Shown here in pieces: positions 48,689 through 59,887 of a DNA stretch of 64,000 nt. This DNA comes from Gammaproteobacteria bacterium (GTDB taxonomy: Bacteria; Pseudomonadota; Gammaproteobacteria; Burkholderiales; Rhodocyclaceae), in the NCBI GenBank assembly GCA_018819515.1, contig JAHJPX010000007.1, positions 1 to 64,000 of the forward strand, read 5' to 3'. A program made the position numbers and the translations under genes. The notes beneath the pieces are model-generated. The model did no database searches, was not told where the DNA came from, and saw only the letters and a program-made list of their open reading frames with translations. Within the stretch, counting starts at the first letter, position 1. Each line of letters starts with the position of its first letter.

Positions 48689-49303
48689 TCACCCTGCGAT
48701 GCTCGCGCTCGCGGCGTCGATGGCGGTGCGCAGTTCCGGGTAGGTGTCGGTTACCGCGAATTGCGGGAACTCGCGGATTACATTCTCGGGTGCGTGGAAC
48801 AGGATGCCGGCGTGGGCTTCCGCCAGCATTGCGGTGTCGTTGTAGGAATCGCCGGCGGCGATCACCTTGAAGTTGAGTTCCTTGAAGCGCTTGACCGATT
48901 CCTTCTTCTGGTTCGGCATGCGCAGGTGGTAGTTGACCAGGAAGCCCTCGGCGTTCGCTTCCAGCTTGTGGCAGAACAGCGTCGGCATGCCGAGCTGGCG
49001 CATCATCGGCATGGCGAATTCGTAGTAGGTGTCGGACAGGATGATGACCTGGAAGTCCTCGCGCAGCGCGTCGAGGAAGGCCTTGGCGCCGGGCATCGGG
49101 CCCATGTCGGCGATCACCTTCTGGATGTCGGGCAGGCCGAGCTTGTGCTGCGTCAGCAGTCCGAGCCGATACTTCATCAGCTTGTCGTAGTCGGGTTCGT
49201 CACGCGTGGTGCGGCGCAGTTCGGGAATGCCCGTGCGCTCGGCAAATTCGATCCAGATTTCCGGAATCAAGACGCCTTCGAGATCGAGACAGACGAGTTG
49301 CAC
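48689..49303 (-). CDS. thrH: ThrH-type phosphoserine phosphatase/homoserine phosphotransferase
   Basis: This 204-residue HAD protein matches ThrH in length and motifs: motif I is CLDLEGVLIPE, motif II ILSDTYYEF, motif III the lysine in NQKKESVKRF and motif IV AAGDSYNDTAML. I choose the GTG at 49303, eight bases after GGGGAG, over a TTG five codons upstream. The product can dephosphorylate phosphoserine or transfer phosphate to homoserine. Confidence 0.92.
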   Translation of the reverse strand: MQLVCLDLEGVLIPEIWIEFAERTGIPELRRTTRDEPDYDKLMKYRLGLLTQHKLGLPDIQKVIADMGPMPGAKAFLDALREDFQVIILSDTYYEFAMPMMRQLGMPTLFCHKLEANAEGFLVNYHLRMPNQKKESVKRFKELNFKVIAAGDSYNDTAMLAEAHAGILFHAPENVIREFPQFAVTDTYPELRTAIDAASASIAG

Positions 49304-49382
49304 GACGGGGCTCCCCAATTGGAAAGCGGGGATTTTACTCGCCCCCCCGGGTCTGTCGACAACCGTCCTGCGGGCTTCCGGC

Positions 49383-51275
<1,893 letters not shown>

Positions 51276-51291
51276 GCGATAACATTTGAAC

Positions 51292-51663
51292 ATGAAAAGA
51301 ATTGCCACACTCGCCATCTTGCTTGCGCTGGCGTCGTTCGCTTACGCTGAAGACCCCGAGCCTCCCCTCACCGACCTGGACGAGACGACCCTGCAGGAGC
51401 GTGCCCGCGCGCTACACCGTCAGGCCGACGAGTTGCGGCAGGCCGGCGAAACGGAATTCACCGCAGCGCAGAAGTCTTGCTGGGAGCGCTTCCTCGTCTC
51501 GAGCTGCCTCGACGCCGCCGCCCAGGCCCAGCGCGACAGGAAGCTCGCCGCGGCGAGGCTCGACAGCCAGGCCCGCGCCATGGAACGCGAACTGAAACGG
51601 CGCGAGATCGCCGCGAAGGACGCCAAGCGCGCAAAGGAAAAAGCCGCCCCGGCCAAGCCATGA
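51292..51663 (+). CDS. small periplasmic protein with coiled coil
   Basis: This 123-residue protein has a signal peptide (IATLAILLALASFAYA) and a largely helical charged body with two cysteines (KSCWERFLVSSC). The ATG at 51292 is preferred over a TTG six bases upstream. Its TGA overlaps the ATG of the methyltransferase gene (ATGA). I do not recognise a family. Confidence 0.72.
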   Translation: MKRIATLAILLALASFAYAEDPEPPLTDLDETTLQERARALHRQADELRQAGETEFTAAQKSCWERFLVSSCLDAAAQAQRDRKLAAARLDSQARAMERELKRREIAAKDAKRAKEKAAPAKP

Positions 51664-52841
51664 CCGCCAACACGCAAAGAGACGTCGCGACGCGCGGTCA
51701 GGTATTCACGCCGGCAACCATCGTCGAACGCATGATCGGCCTGATCCGCAACAAGGGCCGCGTCCTCGAACCGGCCTGCGGCGACGGCGCTTTCGTGGCG
51801 CGGATTCCACCGCATTACCCGGACGTGGTGGCGATCGAAATCGATCCCGCCCACTGCCCGGAAGGCGCGCTCAACGCCGACTTCTTCACCTATCCGGAAG
51901 TGGAGAAGTTCGACACCGTCATCGGCAATCCGCCGTACGTGAAGGCGCGCGACATTCCGGCGACGACGCGCAGGCACTTCTCGACGCAACTGCTCGACGG
52001 CCACGCCAACCTCTACCTGCATTTCATCGAGAAGTGCGTGCGCCACCTGAAGCCCGGCGGCGAACTGATCTTCATCACGCCGCGCGATTTCCTCAAGGCC
52101 ACCGGCGCGGCGCGACTCAACACCTGGCTGTTCGACCAGGGCACCATCACCGACTATGAAGAGCTCGGCGACGCGCGCATCTTCGACGGCGTGGTGCCCA
52201 ACTGCGCGATCTGGCGCTTCGAGAAGGGCAACATGAGCCGCCGCCTCGCCGACCGCCGCCGCTCGGTCTGCGCGGCGGGGCAGATCATGTTCACCCATGG
52301 CATCTACAGCGTGCCGCTGAAGAGTGTGTTCTCGGTGAAAGTGGGCGCTGTTTCCGGCGCCGACGAGATCTTCGCCAACGACCAACTCGGCAACGCCGAT
52401 TTCGTCTGCTCGAAGACCGCGCAGACGGGCGAACTGCGGCGCATGATCTTCGACGCACCGCTACCGTATCTGGAGCAGTTCAAGGACCGCCTGCTGGCGC
52501 GGCGCGTAGCCCGCTTCGACGAAAACAACTGGTGGAAGTGGGGCCGCCGCCACCACGTTTCCGACGCGCCGCGTATCTACGTGAACCAGAAGACGCGCAA
52601 TCCAAAACCGTTCTTTCTCAACGAGTGCACTAACTACGACGGCTCCATCCTGGCACTGTTTCCGCATCGGACAGATCTCGACATCGGCGTGTTGCCACAA
52701 CTGACTTTCATGCTCAACGAGGTCGACTGGCACGAGCTGGGCTTCGTTTGCGACGGTCGCTTCCTGTTTTCACAGCGCAGCCTGGAGAACACCCTGCTGC
52801 CCGAGGAATTCGCCGCCTACGAAGTCGACGGACTGGGGTAG
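51660..52841 (+). CDS. class I N6-adenine DNA methyltransferase
   Basis: This 393-residue protein has the SAM-binding motif EPACGDGAF and the catalytic NPPY in TVIGNPPYVKA, typical of N6-adenine methyltransferases of the Eco57I/TaqI type. The N-terminal RGQVFTPATIVERMI is the usual entry. No restriction endonuclease is adjacent, so it is an orphan methyltransferase or the modification arm of a larger fused system lost elsewhere. It is coupled to the small gene upstream. Confidence 0.87.
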   Translation: MTANTQRDVATRGQVFTPATIVERMIGLIRNKGRVLEPACGDGAFVARIPPHYPDVVAIEIDPAHCPEGALNADFFTYPEVEKFDTVIGNPPYVKARDIPATTRRHFSTQLLDGHANLYLHFIEKCVRHLKPGGELIFITPRDFLKATGAARLNTWLFDQGTITDYEELGDARIFDGVVPNCAIWRFEKGNMSRRLADRRRSVCAAGQIMFTHGIYSVPLKSVFSVKVGAVSGADEIFANDQLGNADFVCSKTAQTGELRRMIFDAPLPYLEQFKDRLLARRVARFDENNWWKWGRRHHVSDAPRIYVNQKTRNPKPFFLNECTNYDGSILALFPHRTDLDIGVLPQLTFMLNEVDWHELGFVCDGRFLFSQRSLENTLLPEEFAAYEVDGLG

Positions 52842-52852
52842 CATCCACCTCC

Positions 52853-54139
52853 ATGGTTCCGCACCTCACCACCGCCCTCACCGGCCCCTTACTCGAACTG
52901 GAGCGCCGCTTCCTCGAAGCCGAGACGACCATCGAGCGCTGGCTGCGCGGCCAGTGGCTGGAGCATTCACCGCCGTTCTACGCGTCGGTCGACCTGCGCA
53001 ACGCCGGCTTCAAGCTGGCGCCGGTCGATACCAACCTGTTTCCCGGCGGCTTCAACAACCTCAATCCCGCTTTCCTGCCGCTTTCGGTGCAGGCGGCGCA
53101 GAGCGCCATCGAGAAGATCTGCCCCGAAGCGAAGAACCTGCTGCTGATTCCCGAGAACCACACGCGCAACCAGTTTTACCTGATGAACGTGGCGCGCCTG
53201 GCCGCCCTTTTGCGCCACACCGGCCTCAACGTACGCATCGGCTCGCTGCTGCCCGAAGTGACGATGCCGACCACGCTGACGCTTTCCGACGGCCAGACGC
53301 TGACGCTGGAACCGCTCAAGCGCCTCGGCCCCGGCGGCCGCCGGCTCGGCCTGCATGACTTCGATCCCTGCGCCATCCTGCTCAACAACGATCTTTCGGC
53401 CGGCGTGCCGGACATCATCAAGGACCTGCACGAACAGTTCCTGATTCCGCCGTTGCACGCGGGCTGGCACGTGCGCCGCAAGTCGCGCCACTTCACCGCG
53501 TATAACGAAGTCGCGCTCGCCTTCGCGCAGGAGATCGGCATCGATACCTGGCTGATCAATCCCGAGTTCGAGGTCTGCGGCCAGATCAACTTCCACGAGC
53601 GCGCCGGCGAGGAGTGCCTGGAAGCGCAGGTGGACACCCTGCTCTACCGCATCCGCGCCAAGTACCGCGACCACGGCATCGACGCCGAGCCCTTCGTCAT
53701 CGTCAAGGCCGACGCCGGCACCTACGGCATGGGCATCATGACAGTGAAGGACGCCAGTGAGGTGAAGGACCTCAACCGCAAGCAGCGCAACAAGATGGCG
53801 GTGGTCAAGGAAGGCCTGCAGGTCACCGAGGTAATGATCCAGGAGGGCGTGCCGACCGTCGAAACCGTCGCCGCCGGCACCGCAGAGCCAGTGGTGTACA
53901 TGATCGACCGCTACGTCGTCGGCGGCTTCTACCGCGTCAACACCCAGCGCGGCATCGACGAAAATCTCAACGCCCCCGGCATGCGTTTCGAGCCGCTCGC
54001 CTTCGAAACCGGCTGCACGCTGCCGGACAACACCCAGGCGCCCGACGCGCCGCCCAACCGCTTCTACGCCTACGGCGTCGTCGCCCGGCTGGCGCTGCTT
54101 GCCGCTGCGCTCGAGCTGGAGCGCAGCGAGACGACTTGA
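52853..54139 (+). CDS. gshA: glutamate-cysteine ligase (ATP-grasp type)
   Basis: This 428-residue enzyme makes gamma-glutamylcysteine, the first step of glutathione synthesis. It matches the proteobacterial ATP-grasp GshA family, with VDLRNAGFKLAPVDTNLFPG, INFHERAGEECL, VKADAGTYGMGI and DRYVVGGFYRVN as the ATP-grasp core. It is unrelated in sequence to the E. coli-type enzyme. The ATG at 52853 lies 11 bp after the methyltransferase stop. Confidence 0.93.
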   Translation: MVPHLTTALTGPLLELERRFLEAETTIERWLRGQWLEHSPPFYASVDLRNAGFKLAPVDTNLFPGGFNNLNPAFLPLSVQAAQSAIEKICPEAKNLLLIPENHTRNQFYLMNVARLAALLRHTGLNVRIGSLLPEVTMPTTLTLSDGQTLTLEPLKRLGPGGRRLGLHDFDPCAILLNNDLSAGVPDIIKDLHEQFLIPPLHAGWHVRRKSRHFTAYNEVALAFAQEIGIDTWLINPEFEVCGQINFHERAGEECLEAQVDTLLYRIRAKYRDHGIDAEPFVIVKADAGTYGMGIMTVKDASEVKDLNRKQRNKMAVVKEGLQVTEVMIQEGVPTVETVAAGTAEPVVYMIDRYVVGGFYRVNTQRGIDENLNAPGMRFEPLAFETGCTLPDNTQAPDAPPNRFYAYGVVARLALLAAALELERSETT

Positions 54140-54186
54140 ACCCAAGGGACTTCGTTTGCGCCGCTCCGGGCGGGCCCGGATAAGCG

Positions 54187-55074
54187 ATGCTGCTGCGCAT
54201 CCTCGGCATCGTCTTCCCGGTTTTCGCCATCATTGCGGCGGGCTGGTTCTACGCCCGCTACAAAAGGCGGCATGGCGGCATCGATATGGCTTTCGCCAAC
54301 CAGCTCAACATGGACGTGTTCGTGCCGGCGCTGATCTTCGCGGCGCTGGCCACGAAGCACCTCGATCTGGCGGCCTACGACGAACTCGCGCTCGCCGCGC
54401 TGGCGGTCCTGCTCGGCTCGGGGCTGGCCGGCTGGGGCATCGCTCGCCTGCTCGGCGAACAGCCGAAAACGCTGGCGCCGCCGATGATGTTCGTCAACTC
54501 CGGCAACATGGGCCTGCCGCTGCTGGTGCTGGCCTTCGGCGAGGCCGCGCTGCCCGCCGCAGTCGTGCTCTTCCTGATCGAGAACACGCTGCATTACACG
54601 CTGGGCGTCTGGCTGCTCGACCATCGCGCGCGGCTGGCGACCTTGTGGCGCGTACCGGTAACGCTGGCGGCGATCGCGGCGCTGGCGGTCAACCTCGCCG
54701 GCATCGAGATCTGGCCGCCGCTTTACCTCGCCATCAAGCTGCTCGGCGACATCGCCGTGCCGCTGCTGCTTTTCTCGCTCGGGGTACGGCTGGCGCTGTC
54801 GAAGCTTTCCGATTTGCGCATCGGCCTCATTGCCATGGTGGCCCGACCGGTCGTCGGCATGCTGCTGGCGGTCGCCGTCGGCTGGGCAATGGGACTGACG
54901 GAGCGCGACGCGGCCATGCTGCTGGTGTTCGGCGCCCTGCCCGCCGCCGTCCTCAACTACGTCTTCGCCGAGCGCTACCATCAGGAGCCGGGCAAGGTCG
55001 CCTCCATCGTCATGATCGGCAACCTCGGCGCCTTGATCTTCATCCCCATCGCCCTGTCGCTGACGCTCAAGTAG
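54187..55074 (+). CDS. AEC-family transporter
   Basis: This 295-residue membrane protein has about ten transmembrane helices in two inverted halves, with the AEC-type motif FVNSGNMGLPL. Members export auxin-like or organic acids; the substrate here is unknown. Its TAG stop directly abuts a hairpin element. It lies 47 bp after gshA. Confidence 0.88.
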   Translation: MLLRILGIVFPVFAIIAAGWFYARYKRRHGGIDMAFANQLNMDVFVPALIFAALATKHLDLAAYDELALAALAVLLGSGLAGWGIARLLGEQPKTLAPPMMFVNSGNMGLPLLVLAFGEAALPAAVVLFLIENTLHYTLGVWLLDHRARLATLWRVPVTLAAIAALAVNLAGIEIWPPLYLAIKLLGDIAVPLLLFSLGVRLALSKLSDLRIGLIAMVARPVVGMLLAVAVGWAMGLTERDAAMLLVFGALPAAVLNYVFAERYHQEPGKVASIVMIGNLGALIFIPIALSLTLK

Positions 55075-55100
55075 GCGGCGTCCCGCCACGGCTGACTTTT
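55075..55100 (+). repeat. hairpin element after the AEC transporter gene
   Basis: Stem GCGGCG / CGCCAC, loop TCC, full tail GGCTGACTTTT, starting at the base after the stop codon. Confidence 0.86.
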
Positions 55101-55151
55101 CAAGATCCTGGGCTATATTAGCGACCCCTGATTTTCACCGAGGACGCCGCC

Positions 55152-55943
55152 ATGGCCCCGCGCTTCACCGCCGACGCAATCGCCGACCTGCACGAACCGC
55201 TCAACCACCACCCCCTGTACCCGCAGGTGCAGTCGCTCGACGACCTGCGCCTGTTCATGGAGCACCACGTCTATTCCGTGTGGGACTTCATGTCGCTGCT
55301 GAAGACGCTACAAAACCAGATCGCGCCGACCAGCGTGCCGTGGAAGCCGCGCGGCAGCCCCGAAGTGCGATTCTTCATCAACCAGATCGTCGTCGGCGAG
55401 GAATGCGACGACGCGCTGCCCGACGTCGACGGCAACCCGACCCACGCCAGTCATTTCGAGCTGTACTGCACGGCCATGCGCGAAGTGGGCGCCAACCCCG
55501 ACCCCGCGATCCACTTCGCCGAAGTCGCCGCCGACCAGGGTTTCGAAGCCGCGCTGGCGCTGAACATCGCGCCGCCCGCCGCGCGCGATTTCATGCGCTC
55601 CACCTTCGGCTTCATCGCCACCGGCAAGCCGCATCTGGCCGGCGCCGCGTTCGCGCTCGGCCGCGAGCACATCATTCCCGAGATGTTCCGCGCCCTCATC
55701 GCCAAGATGAACATCACCCCGCAACAGGCTCCGGCCTTCCACTTCTACCTCGAACGCCACATCCACCTCGACGAAGACTTCCATGCCCCGCTGGCGCTGC
55801 GCATGGTGAACGAGCTGGTCGGTGACGACGCGGCCAAGCTCGCCGAGGCCGAAGCCGCCGCCGTCGCCGCGGTCAAGGCACGCATCGGCTTCTGGGACGG
55901 CGTGCTGGCGGCCCTGAACGCGAGCCGCGCGAAGGCCGCCTGA
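55152..55943 (+). CDS. DUF3050 protein, heme-oxygenase-like fold
   Basis: This 263-residue protein matches DUF3050: LNHHPLYPQVQSLDDLRLFM near the start, EHHVYSVWDFMSLLK, IVVGEECDD, and RHIHLDEDFHAPLAL. The histidine and acidic residues suggest a di-metal or heme-oxygenase-like site. The substrate is unknown. It is probably co-transcribed with the small gene downstream. Confidence 0.88.
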   Translation: MAPRFTADAIADLHEPLNHHPLYPQVQSLDDLRLFMEHHVYSVWDFMSLLKTLQNQIAPTSVPWKPRGSPEVRFFINQIVVGEECDDALPDVDGNPTHASHFELYCTAMREVGANPDPAIHFAEVAADQGFEAALALNIAPPAARDFMRSTFGFIATGKPHLAGAAFALGREHIIPEMFRALIAKMNITPQQAPAFHFYLERHIHLDEDFHAPLALRMVNELVGDDAAKLAEAEAAAVAAVKARIGFWDGVLAALNASRAKAA

Positions 55944-55990
55944 GCAAACCGGTATCATGGGTGGGCAAACCGCCACGAAAGGGAACGACC

Positions 55991-56272
55991 ATGGGCTTCG
56001 AAGAGCTTTCGAAGGAGCAGCGCATCCTGCGCCTGCTGCGCAAGACGCTCGGCAACATCGTCAAGGACACCGCGCCGCGGCCGGGCGTCCCCAACCCGCT
56101 GGGCGACGACACGGTCGTGCAGATCAAGGAGTTGTTCGCACTGATCTCGGAACGCGAGCGGGAACTGGCCGACGAAGCCGGATTCGACGCCAAGGAACGG
56201 CCCTACTTCAGCGACGAGCCGCCAGCGACGCGCACGGTCGACTTCCACAAGCCGCCGAAGAAGCCGAACTGA
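55991..56272 (+). CDS. small hypothetical protein upstream of apbE
   Basis: This 93-residue soluble protein (MGFEELSKEQRILRLLRKTL at the start) has a helical N-terminal half and an acidic C-terminal half. I do not recognise it, although short proteins with this opening recur in betaproteobacteria. The ATG at 55991 was preferred over one ten codons upstream. It lies 19 bp before apbE. Confidence 0.7.
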   Translation: MGFEELSKEQRILRLLRKTLGNIVKDTAPRPGVPNPLGDDTVVQIKELFALISERERELADEAGFDAKERPYFSDEPPATRTVDFHKPPKKPN

Positions 56273-56291
56273 GCCGGCCGGATTGCCGCCG

Positions 56292-57305
56292 ATGAGGCAC
56301 TTTGTCCTCGCGATCCTGTCACTGCTCGTCGCCGCCTGCGGCGGCCCGGCCCTGCACTCCCAGGAATCCTACGTCTTCGGCACCCGCGTCGAAGTGCTGG
56401 TCTGGGGCGCACCGGAAGACGTGGCGCGCGCGGCAACGGCCGAGGTGCTGCGCGAGTTCGACCGCCTGCACCGCGTTTACCATGCGTGGCAGCCGTCGGA
56501 AATGACGGCGCTGAACGAGGCGCTGGCCACCGGCCGGCCGCACGACGTGACCCCCGAGTTCGCCAATTTCATCCGCGAGGCGCAGGAAGTCGCGGCGAGG
56601 GGCGAATATCTGTTCGACCCCGGCATCGGTCGGCTGGTCGAACTATGGGGTTTCCACGACGACACTTTCAAGCCGCAGTTGCCGGATCAGGCGAAGCTCG
56701 CCGAGCTGATTGCGTCCCGGCCGTCGATCGCGAAACTTCAGGTCGAAAGAGCAAAAGTCAGCCTTCGCGGCACGCCGGGCAGCGCGGTCGCGCTGGATTT
56801 CGGCGGCTATCTGAAGGGCGTGGCACTCGACCGCGCGGTGGTGATCCTGAAGCGGCGCGGCATCGCCAACGCGCTGATCAACATTGGCGGCAACGTGATG
56901 GCAATGGGCAGCAAGGGCGACACACCCTGGCGCGTCGGCATCCAGCACCCGCGCGCAGCGACGCCGCTGGCGACGCTGGAACTGAAGGACGGCGAGGCGA
57001 TCGGCACTTCGGGCGACTACCAGCGCTATTTCGAGCTCGAAGACAAACGCTACTGCCACCTGATCGATCCGCGCACCGGCTGGCCGAGCGAGGGAACGCA
57101 GGCGGTGACGGTCTTGATCCCGCCCCGGCCGAAAGCAGGCATGTGGTCGGACGTCGCCAGCAAGCCGATCTTCATCGCCGGCAAGGACTGGCGGCGGCTG
57201 GCCGACAAACTTGGCATGAAGCAGGTGCTGCGGGTCGATGCCGACGGCCGCGTCGAAACGACCGACGCCATGCGGGCGCGCGTCAAGCTAGAATCTTCAA
57301 AATGA
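56292..57305 (+). CDS. apbE: FAD:protein FMN transferase
   Basis: This 337-residue lipoprotein (signal ending LLVAACGG) covalently attaches FMN to threonines of target flavoproteins in the periplasm. Conserved parts are DFGGYLKGVALD, NALINIGGNV, GTSGDYQRYF and HLIDPRTGWP. A hairpin element variant (56753-56778) is read in frame as KVSLRGTP near residue 154. The TGA overlaps the next ATG (ATGA). Confidence 0.93.
   Translation: MRHFVLAILSLLVAACGGPALHSQESYVFGTRVEVLVWGAPEDVARAATAEVLREFDRLHRVYHAWQPSEMTALNEALATGRPHDVTPEFANFIREAQEVAARGEYLFDPGIGRLVELWGFHDDTFKPQLPDQAKLAELIASRPSIAKLQVERAKVSLRGTPGSAVALDFGGYLKGVALDRAVVILKRRGIANALINIGGNVMAMGSKGDTPWRVGIQHPRAATPLATLELKDGEAIGTSGDYQRYFELEDKRYCHLIDPRTGWPSEGTQAVTVLIPPRPKAGMWSDVASKPIFIAGKDWRRLADKLGMKQVLRVDADGRVETTDAMRARVKLESSK
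56753..56778 (-). repeat. diverged hairpin element inside apbE
   Basis: The 11-base tail is intact (AAAAGTCAGCC on the + strand), the loop is TGC, and the stem has two or three changes. Confidence 0.55.
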
Positions 57306-57685
57306 TCGGTCTCTTCCTCATCACCCACGGCAGCTACGGCGAATCGCTGATCCAGTGCGCCTGCCACGTGCTCAATTCGCGGCCGCAACAAATCGCCCAG
57401 CTTGGCGTCTCGGCGCAGGACGACCCGCTCGACGCGCTGCCGCTGGCCGAGAAGATGCTGACGCTGGTCGACGACGGCGACGGCGTGCTGATCCTGACCG
57501 ACATCTTCGGCGCCACGCCGGCCAACGTCGCGATGAAACTGCTCAAGCGCGGCAAAGTCGAAGGGGTCGCCGGCGTCAACCTGCCGATGCTGCTGCGCGC
57601 ACTCACCTATCGCGACAAGGACATGGAAACGCTGGTCACCAGGGCCATCGCGGGCGGGCGCGACGGTGTCGTCGGAATGCAATAA
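57302..57685 (+). CDS. PTS EIIA component, mannose-family type
   Basis: This 127-residue protein has the phosphorylatable histidine in LITHGSYGESL and the family block ILTDIFGATPANVAM. It should accept phosphate from HPr. No sugar-specific IIB, IIC or IID gene lies in the window, so it probably acts in a regulatory PTS, common in betaproteobacteria. Confidence 0.92.
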   Translation: MIGLFLITHGSYGESLIQCACHVLNSRPQQIAQLGVSAQDDPLDALPLAEKMLTLVDDGDGVLILTDIFGATPANVAMKLLKRGKVEGVAGVNLPMLLRALTYRDKDMETLVTRAIAGGRDGVVGMQ

Positions 57686-57691
57686 GCGCCC

Positions 57692-57961
57692 ATGCCGAAA
57701 ATGGAAGTCGAAATCGTGAACAAGCTCGGTCTGCATGCGCGCGCCTCCGCCAAACTGACGCAATTGGCCGGCAGCTATCCGTGTGAAGTCTGGATGGAAC
57801 GCAACAGTCGCCGCATCAACGCCAAGAGCATCATGGGCGTGATGATGCTGGCGGCCGGCAAGGGCGCCAGAGTGACGGTCGATTGCGAGGGCGAGAGCGC
57901 CGACGAGGCGCTTTCCGCCATCGCTTCGTTAATTGCCGGGAAATTCGGAGAGGACGAATGA
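57692..57961 (+). CDS. ptsH: HPr phosphocarrier
   Basis: This 89-residue protein has the active-site histidine in LGLHARASAKL and the regulatory serine region INAKSIMGVMML. It relays phosphate from EI to EIIA. It lies 6 bp after the EIIA gene. Confidence 0.95.
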   Translation: MPKMEVEIVNKLGLHARASAKLTQLAGSYPCEVWMERNSRRINAKSIMGVMMLAAGKGARVTVDCEGESADEALSAIASLIAGKFGEDE

Positions 57962-58118
57962 ATCCACGCAGCTTTTCCGCAGGGCCGTCCCAAGGAAAAG
58001 CGGCGCGCGCGCGGAGCGCGCATCCGCGCGTTGTGCGAGGCGAAGTGGCCCGTGATAGTCGAGCGCAGCGAGCAAGCAGGCTCCTCCCCGTGAGGGGAGG
58101 TTGGGAGGGGCGGGCAAA
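57962..58118. other. repeat-like spacer between ptsH and ptsI
   Basis: These genes are usually closely spaced; here 157 bp intervene. The spacer holds a GC-rich palindrome GCGCGCGCGGAGCGCGC and a hairpin CCTCCCC/GGGGAGG with a GTGA loop (58083-58100). It is not related to the 26-bp element. No gene is visible. Confidence 0.6.
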
Positions 58119-59852
58119 ATGAGCTTCACCCTCCATGGCCTCGCGGTCTCGTCCGGCATCGCCATCGGCCGCGCGCATCTCGTCTCGCATGCCACGCTGG
58201 AAGTCGCGCATTACCGAATCAAGGAAAAATCGATCCCCACCGAAATCGCGCGCTTCGAAAATGCGGTCGCCACGGTGCGGTCCGAGCTGGGTTCGTTGCG
58301 TGGCGAGGCTTCGGGACCCGGTTCGCCATCCGAACTGGCCGCCTTCGTCGACATCCACTCGATGATCCTCGACGATCCGCTTATCTCCGAACTGCCCATG
58401 GATCTGATCCGCGAACGGCGCTGCAACGCCGAGTGGGCGCTGGTGCAGCAGATGGAACAACTCGTCCAGCAGTTCGACGAGATCGAGGACAGCTATCTGC
58501 GCGAACGCAAGCAGGACGTCGTTCAGGTGGTCGAGCGCGTGCTGAAGGCGCTGATGGGCAAGGCGCGCAAGGTTTCCAAGCGCGGCAAGGAAGAAGACCT
58601 GATCATCGTCGCGCACGACTTGTCGCCCGCGGATACGATCCAGTTCAAGAACCTGAAGATCGGCGGTTTCGTCACCGACCTCGGCGGCGCCACCTCGCAC
58701 ACCGCCATCGTCGCCCGCAGCCTGGCCATCCCGGCTGTGGTCGGCCTGCACCACGCCCGGCCGCTGGTGCGCGAAGACGACCTGGTGATCGTCGACGGCA
58801 CGCGCGGCGTGCTGATCGTCGACCCCGATCCGCGCGTCCTGGAGGAATACCGGCTCCGCAAGAGCGAGCTGGAACTGGAGCGCCACAAGCTCCGGCGGCT
58901 GAAGACGGCACGATCGGCGACGCTGGACGGCGAGGAGGTCGCGCTTTACGCCAACATCGAGTTGCCGCAGGACATCAGCCAGGTGAAGGACGTCGGCGCC
59001 GACGGCATCGGCCTGTTCCGCACCGAGTTCCTGTTCATGAACCGCGACGGGCTGCCCGACGAACAGGAACAGTACGAAGCCTACAAGGCTGTCGCCAAGG
59101 CCATGGGCGGCAAGCCCGTGACCATCCGCACACTCGACAGCGGTGGCGATAAAAGCATCGGCGCGTCGGTCGGCGCCGGGCGCCAGGCGCTTAACCCCGC
59201 GCTCGGCCTGCGCGCGATCCGTTACTGCCTGACCGAACCGCAGATTTTCCTCACGCAGTTGCGCGCCATCCTGCGCGCCGCACACTACGGCAACATCCGC
59301 ATCCTCGTGCCCATGCTCGCCCACGCGGCCGAAATCGAGCAGACGTTGGCGATGATCGAGCAGGCGAAGGCGCAACTGCGCGAAACGCGCCACAAGTTCG
59401 CCGAGGACGTCAAAGTCGGTGGCATGATCGAAATACCCGCCGCCGCGCTGGCGCTCGGCCCCTTCGTCAAGCACCTGCAATTCCTTTCGCTCGGCACCAA
59501 CGACCTGATCCAGTACACGCTGGCCATCGACCGCACCGACGAGGCCGTCGCCCATCTCTACGACCCGCTGCACCCGGCCATCCTGCGCCTGATTTCGCAA
59601 ACCATCGCCGCCGGCGCGCGCATGGATGTCCCGGTTGCCGTCTGCGGCGAAATGGCGGGCGACCCGACGCTCACCCGCCTTCTGATCGGCATGGGCCTCA
59701 GGCAGTTCTCCATGCACCCCTCGCTGATCCTCGAAGTGAAGCAGCAAGTGGTCATGGCCGACGCCGACCAGCTTGCCCTCAAGGTCGGCCGCCTGCTGCG
59801 GCTCGACGACCCGGAGAAGCTGCGCGAACAGGTCGAACGGCTGAACGCCTGA
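58119..59852 (+). CDS. ptsI: PTS enzyme I
   Basis: This 577-residue enzyme transfers phosphate from phosphoenolpyruvate to HPr. The phosphohistidine lies in GGATSHTAIVARS, the PEP-binding part includes GLFRTEFLFMNR, and the catalytic cysteine is in VAVCGEMAGD. The ATG at 58119 begins the conserved MSFTLHGLAVSSG. The stop codon shares its last base with a hairpin element on the other strand. Confidence 0.95.
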   Translation: MSFTLHGLAVSSGIAIGRAHLVSHATLEVAHYRIKEKSIPTEIARFENAVATVRSELGSLRGEASGPGSPSELAAFVDIHSMILDDPLISELPMDLIRERRCNAEWALVQQMEQLVQQFDEIEDSYLRERKQDVVQVVERVLKALMGKARKVSKRGKEEDLIIVAHDLSPADTIQFKNLKIGGFVTDLGGATSHTAIVARSLAIPAVVGLHHARPLVREDDLVIVDGTRGVLIVDPDPRVLEEYRLRKSELELERHKLRRLKTARSATLDGEEVALYANIELPQDISQVKDVGADGIGLFRTEFLFMNRDGLPDEQEQYEAYKAVAKAMGGKPVTIRTLDSGGDKSIGASVGAGRQALNPALGLRAIRYCLTEPQIFLTQLRAILRAAHYGNIRILVPMLAHAAEIEQTLAMIEQAKAQLRETRHKFAEDVKVGGMIEIPAAALALGPFVKHLQFLSLGTNDLIQYTLAIDRTDEAVAHLYDPLHPAILRLISQTIAAGARMDVPVAVCGEMAGDPTLTRLLIGMGLRQFSMHPSLILEVKQQVVMADADQLALKVGRLLRLDDPEKLREQVERLNA

Positions 59853-59877
59853 AAAGTCAGCCGTGGCGCTACGCCGC
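59852..59877 (-). repeat. hairpin element between ptsI and the DUF1648-like gene
   Basis: Stem GCGGCG / CGCCAC, loop TAG, full tail, 10 bp beyond the stop of the minus-strand gene at 59888. Confidence 0.85.
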
Positions 59878-59887
59878 CGCCTGCGAC

